In this document: positions 6,832 through 6,832 of the stretch, piece by piece
Layout of the letters: every line of letters starts with the position of its first letter
How positions within the stretch are numbered: the stretch's first letter is position 1
Source: an uncultured Planctomycetota bacterium
GTDB lineage: Bacteria > Planctomycetota > Phycisphaerae > Sedimentisphaerales > Anaerobacaceae
Assembly (NCBI GenBank): GCA_903927855.1
Contig: CAIYOL010000369.1
Coordinates: 1-6,832 of the forward strand
Direction of reading: 5' to 3'
Length of the DNA stretch: 6,832 nt
Notes under the pieces: model-generated
Seen by the model: the letters and a program-made list of their open reading frames with translations, nothing else
Told to the model about the DNA's origin: nothing
Databases searched by the model: none
Program-made: the position numbers and the translations under genes

Positions 6832-6832
6832 A

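Overview
The window reads as chromosomal DNA from a bacterium of moderate GC content. All seven genes lie on the minus strand, so transcription runs from high to low coordinates. No transposase, integrase, CRISPR array, tRNA or rRNA was seen. The protein character (a two-domain pterin synthase beside folE, a KLDKTGG-type M17 peptidase, a [12 protein letters not shown] fucose synthase) would suit a planctomycete-like or related environmental lineage, but this taxonomic guess is weak and rests on recall, not on a marker gene.

Region 1 (about 6831 down to 2667) is a tight housekeeping operon: prfB (release factor 2, 5' end beyond the window), pepA (leucyl aminopeptidase), folE (GTP cyclohydrolase I) and a 6-pyruvoyl-tetrahydropterin synthase-family gene with an extra degenerate N-terminal domain. 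Gaps are 4, 12 and about 14 bp, and a clear intrinsic terminator follows about 120 bp after the last gene. FolE makes 7,8-dihydroneopterin triphosphate, the substrate of the next enzyme, so the last two genes form a pterin pathway pair. The first two link the operon to translation termination and peptide turnover.

Region 2 (about 2666 down to 2364) is a non-coding gap of about 300 bp. It holds a possible -10 box and several inverted repeats, and it looks like the promoter and leader of the next operon.

Region 3 (2363 down to 1, continuing past the edge) is a nucleotide-sugar operon: an extended-SDR NDP-sugar epimerase/dehydratase of unknown exact substrate, gmd (GDP-mannose 4,6-dehydratase) and the first 119 codons of fcl (GDP-L-fucose synthase). 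Gmd and Fcl together convert GDP-mannose to GDP-L-fucose, so the operon probably supplies sugars for a surface polysaccharide or glycan.

Most of the window is ordinary. The points most worth a second look are the prfB edge, which falls exactly on the codon position of the programmed frameshift; the two-domain pterin synthase with a dead-looking first half; and the structured leader of the sugar operon.
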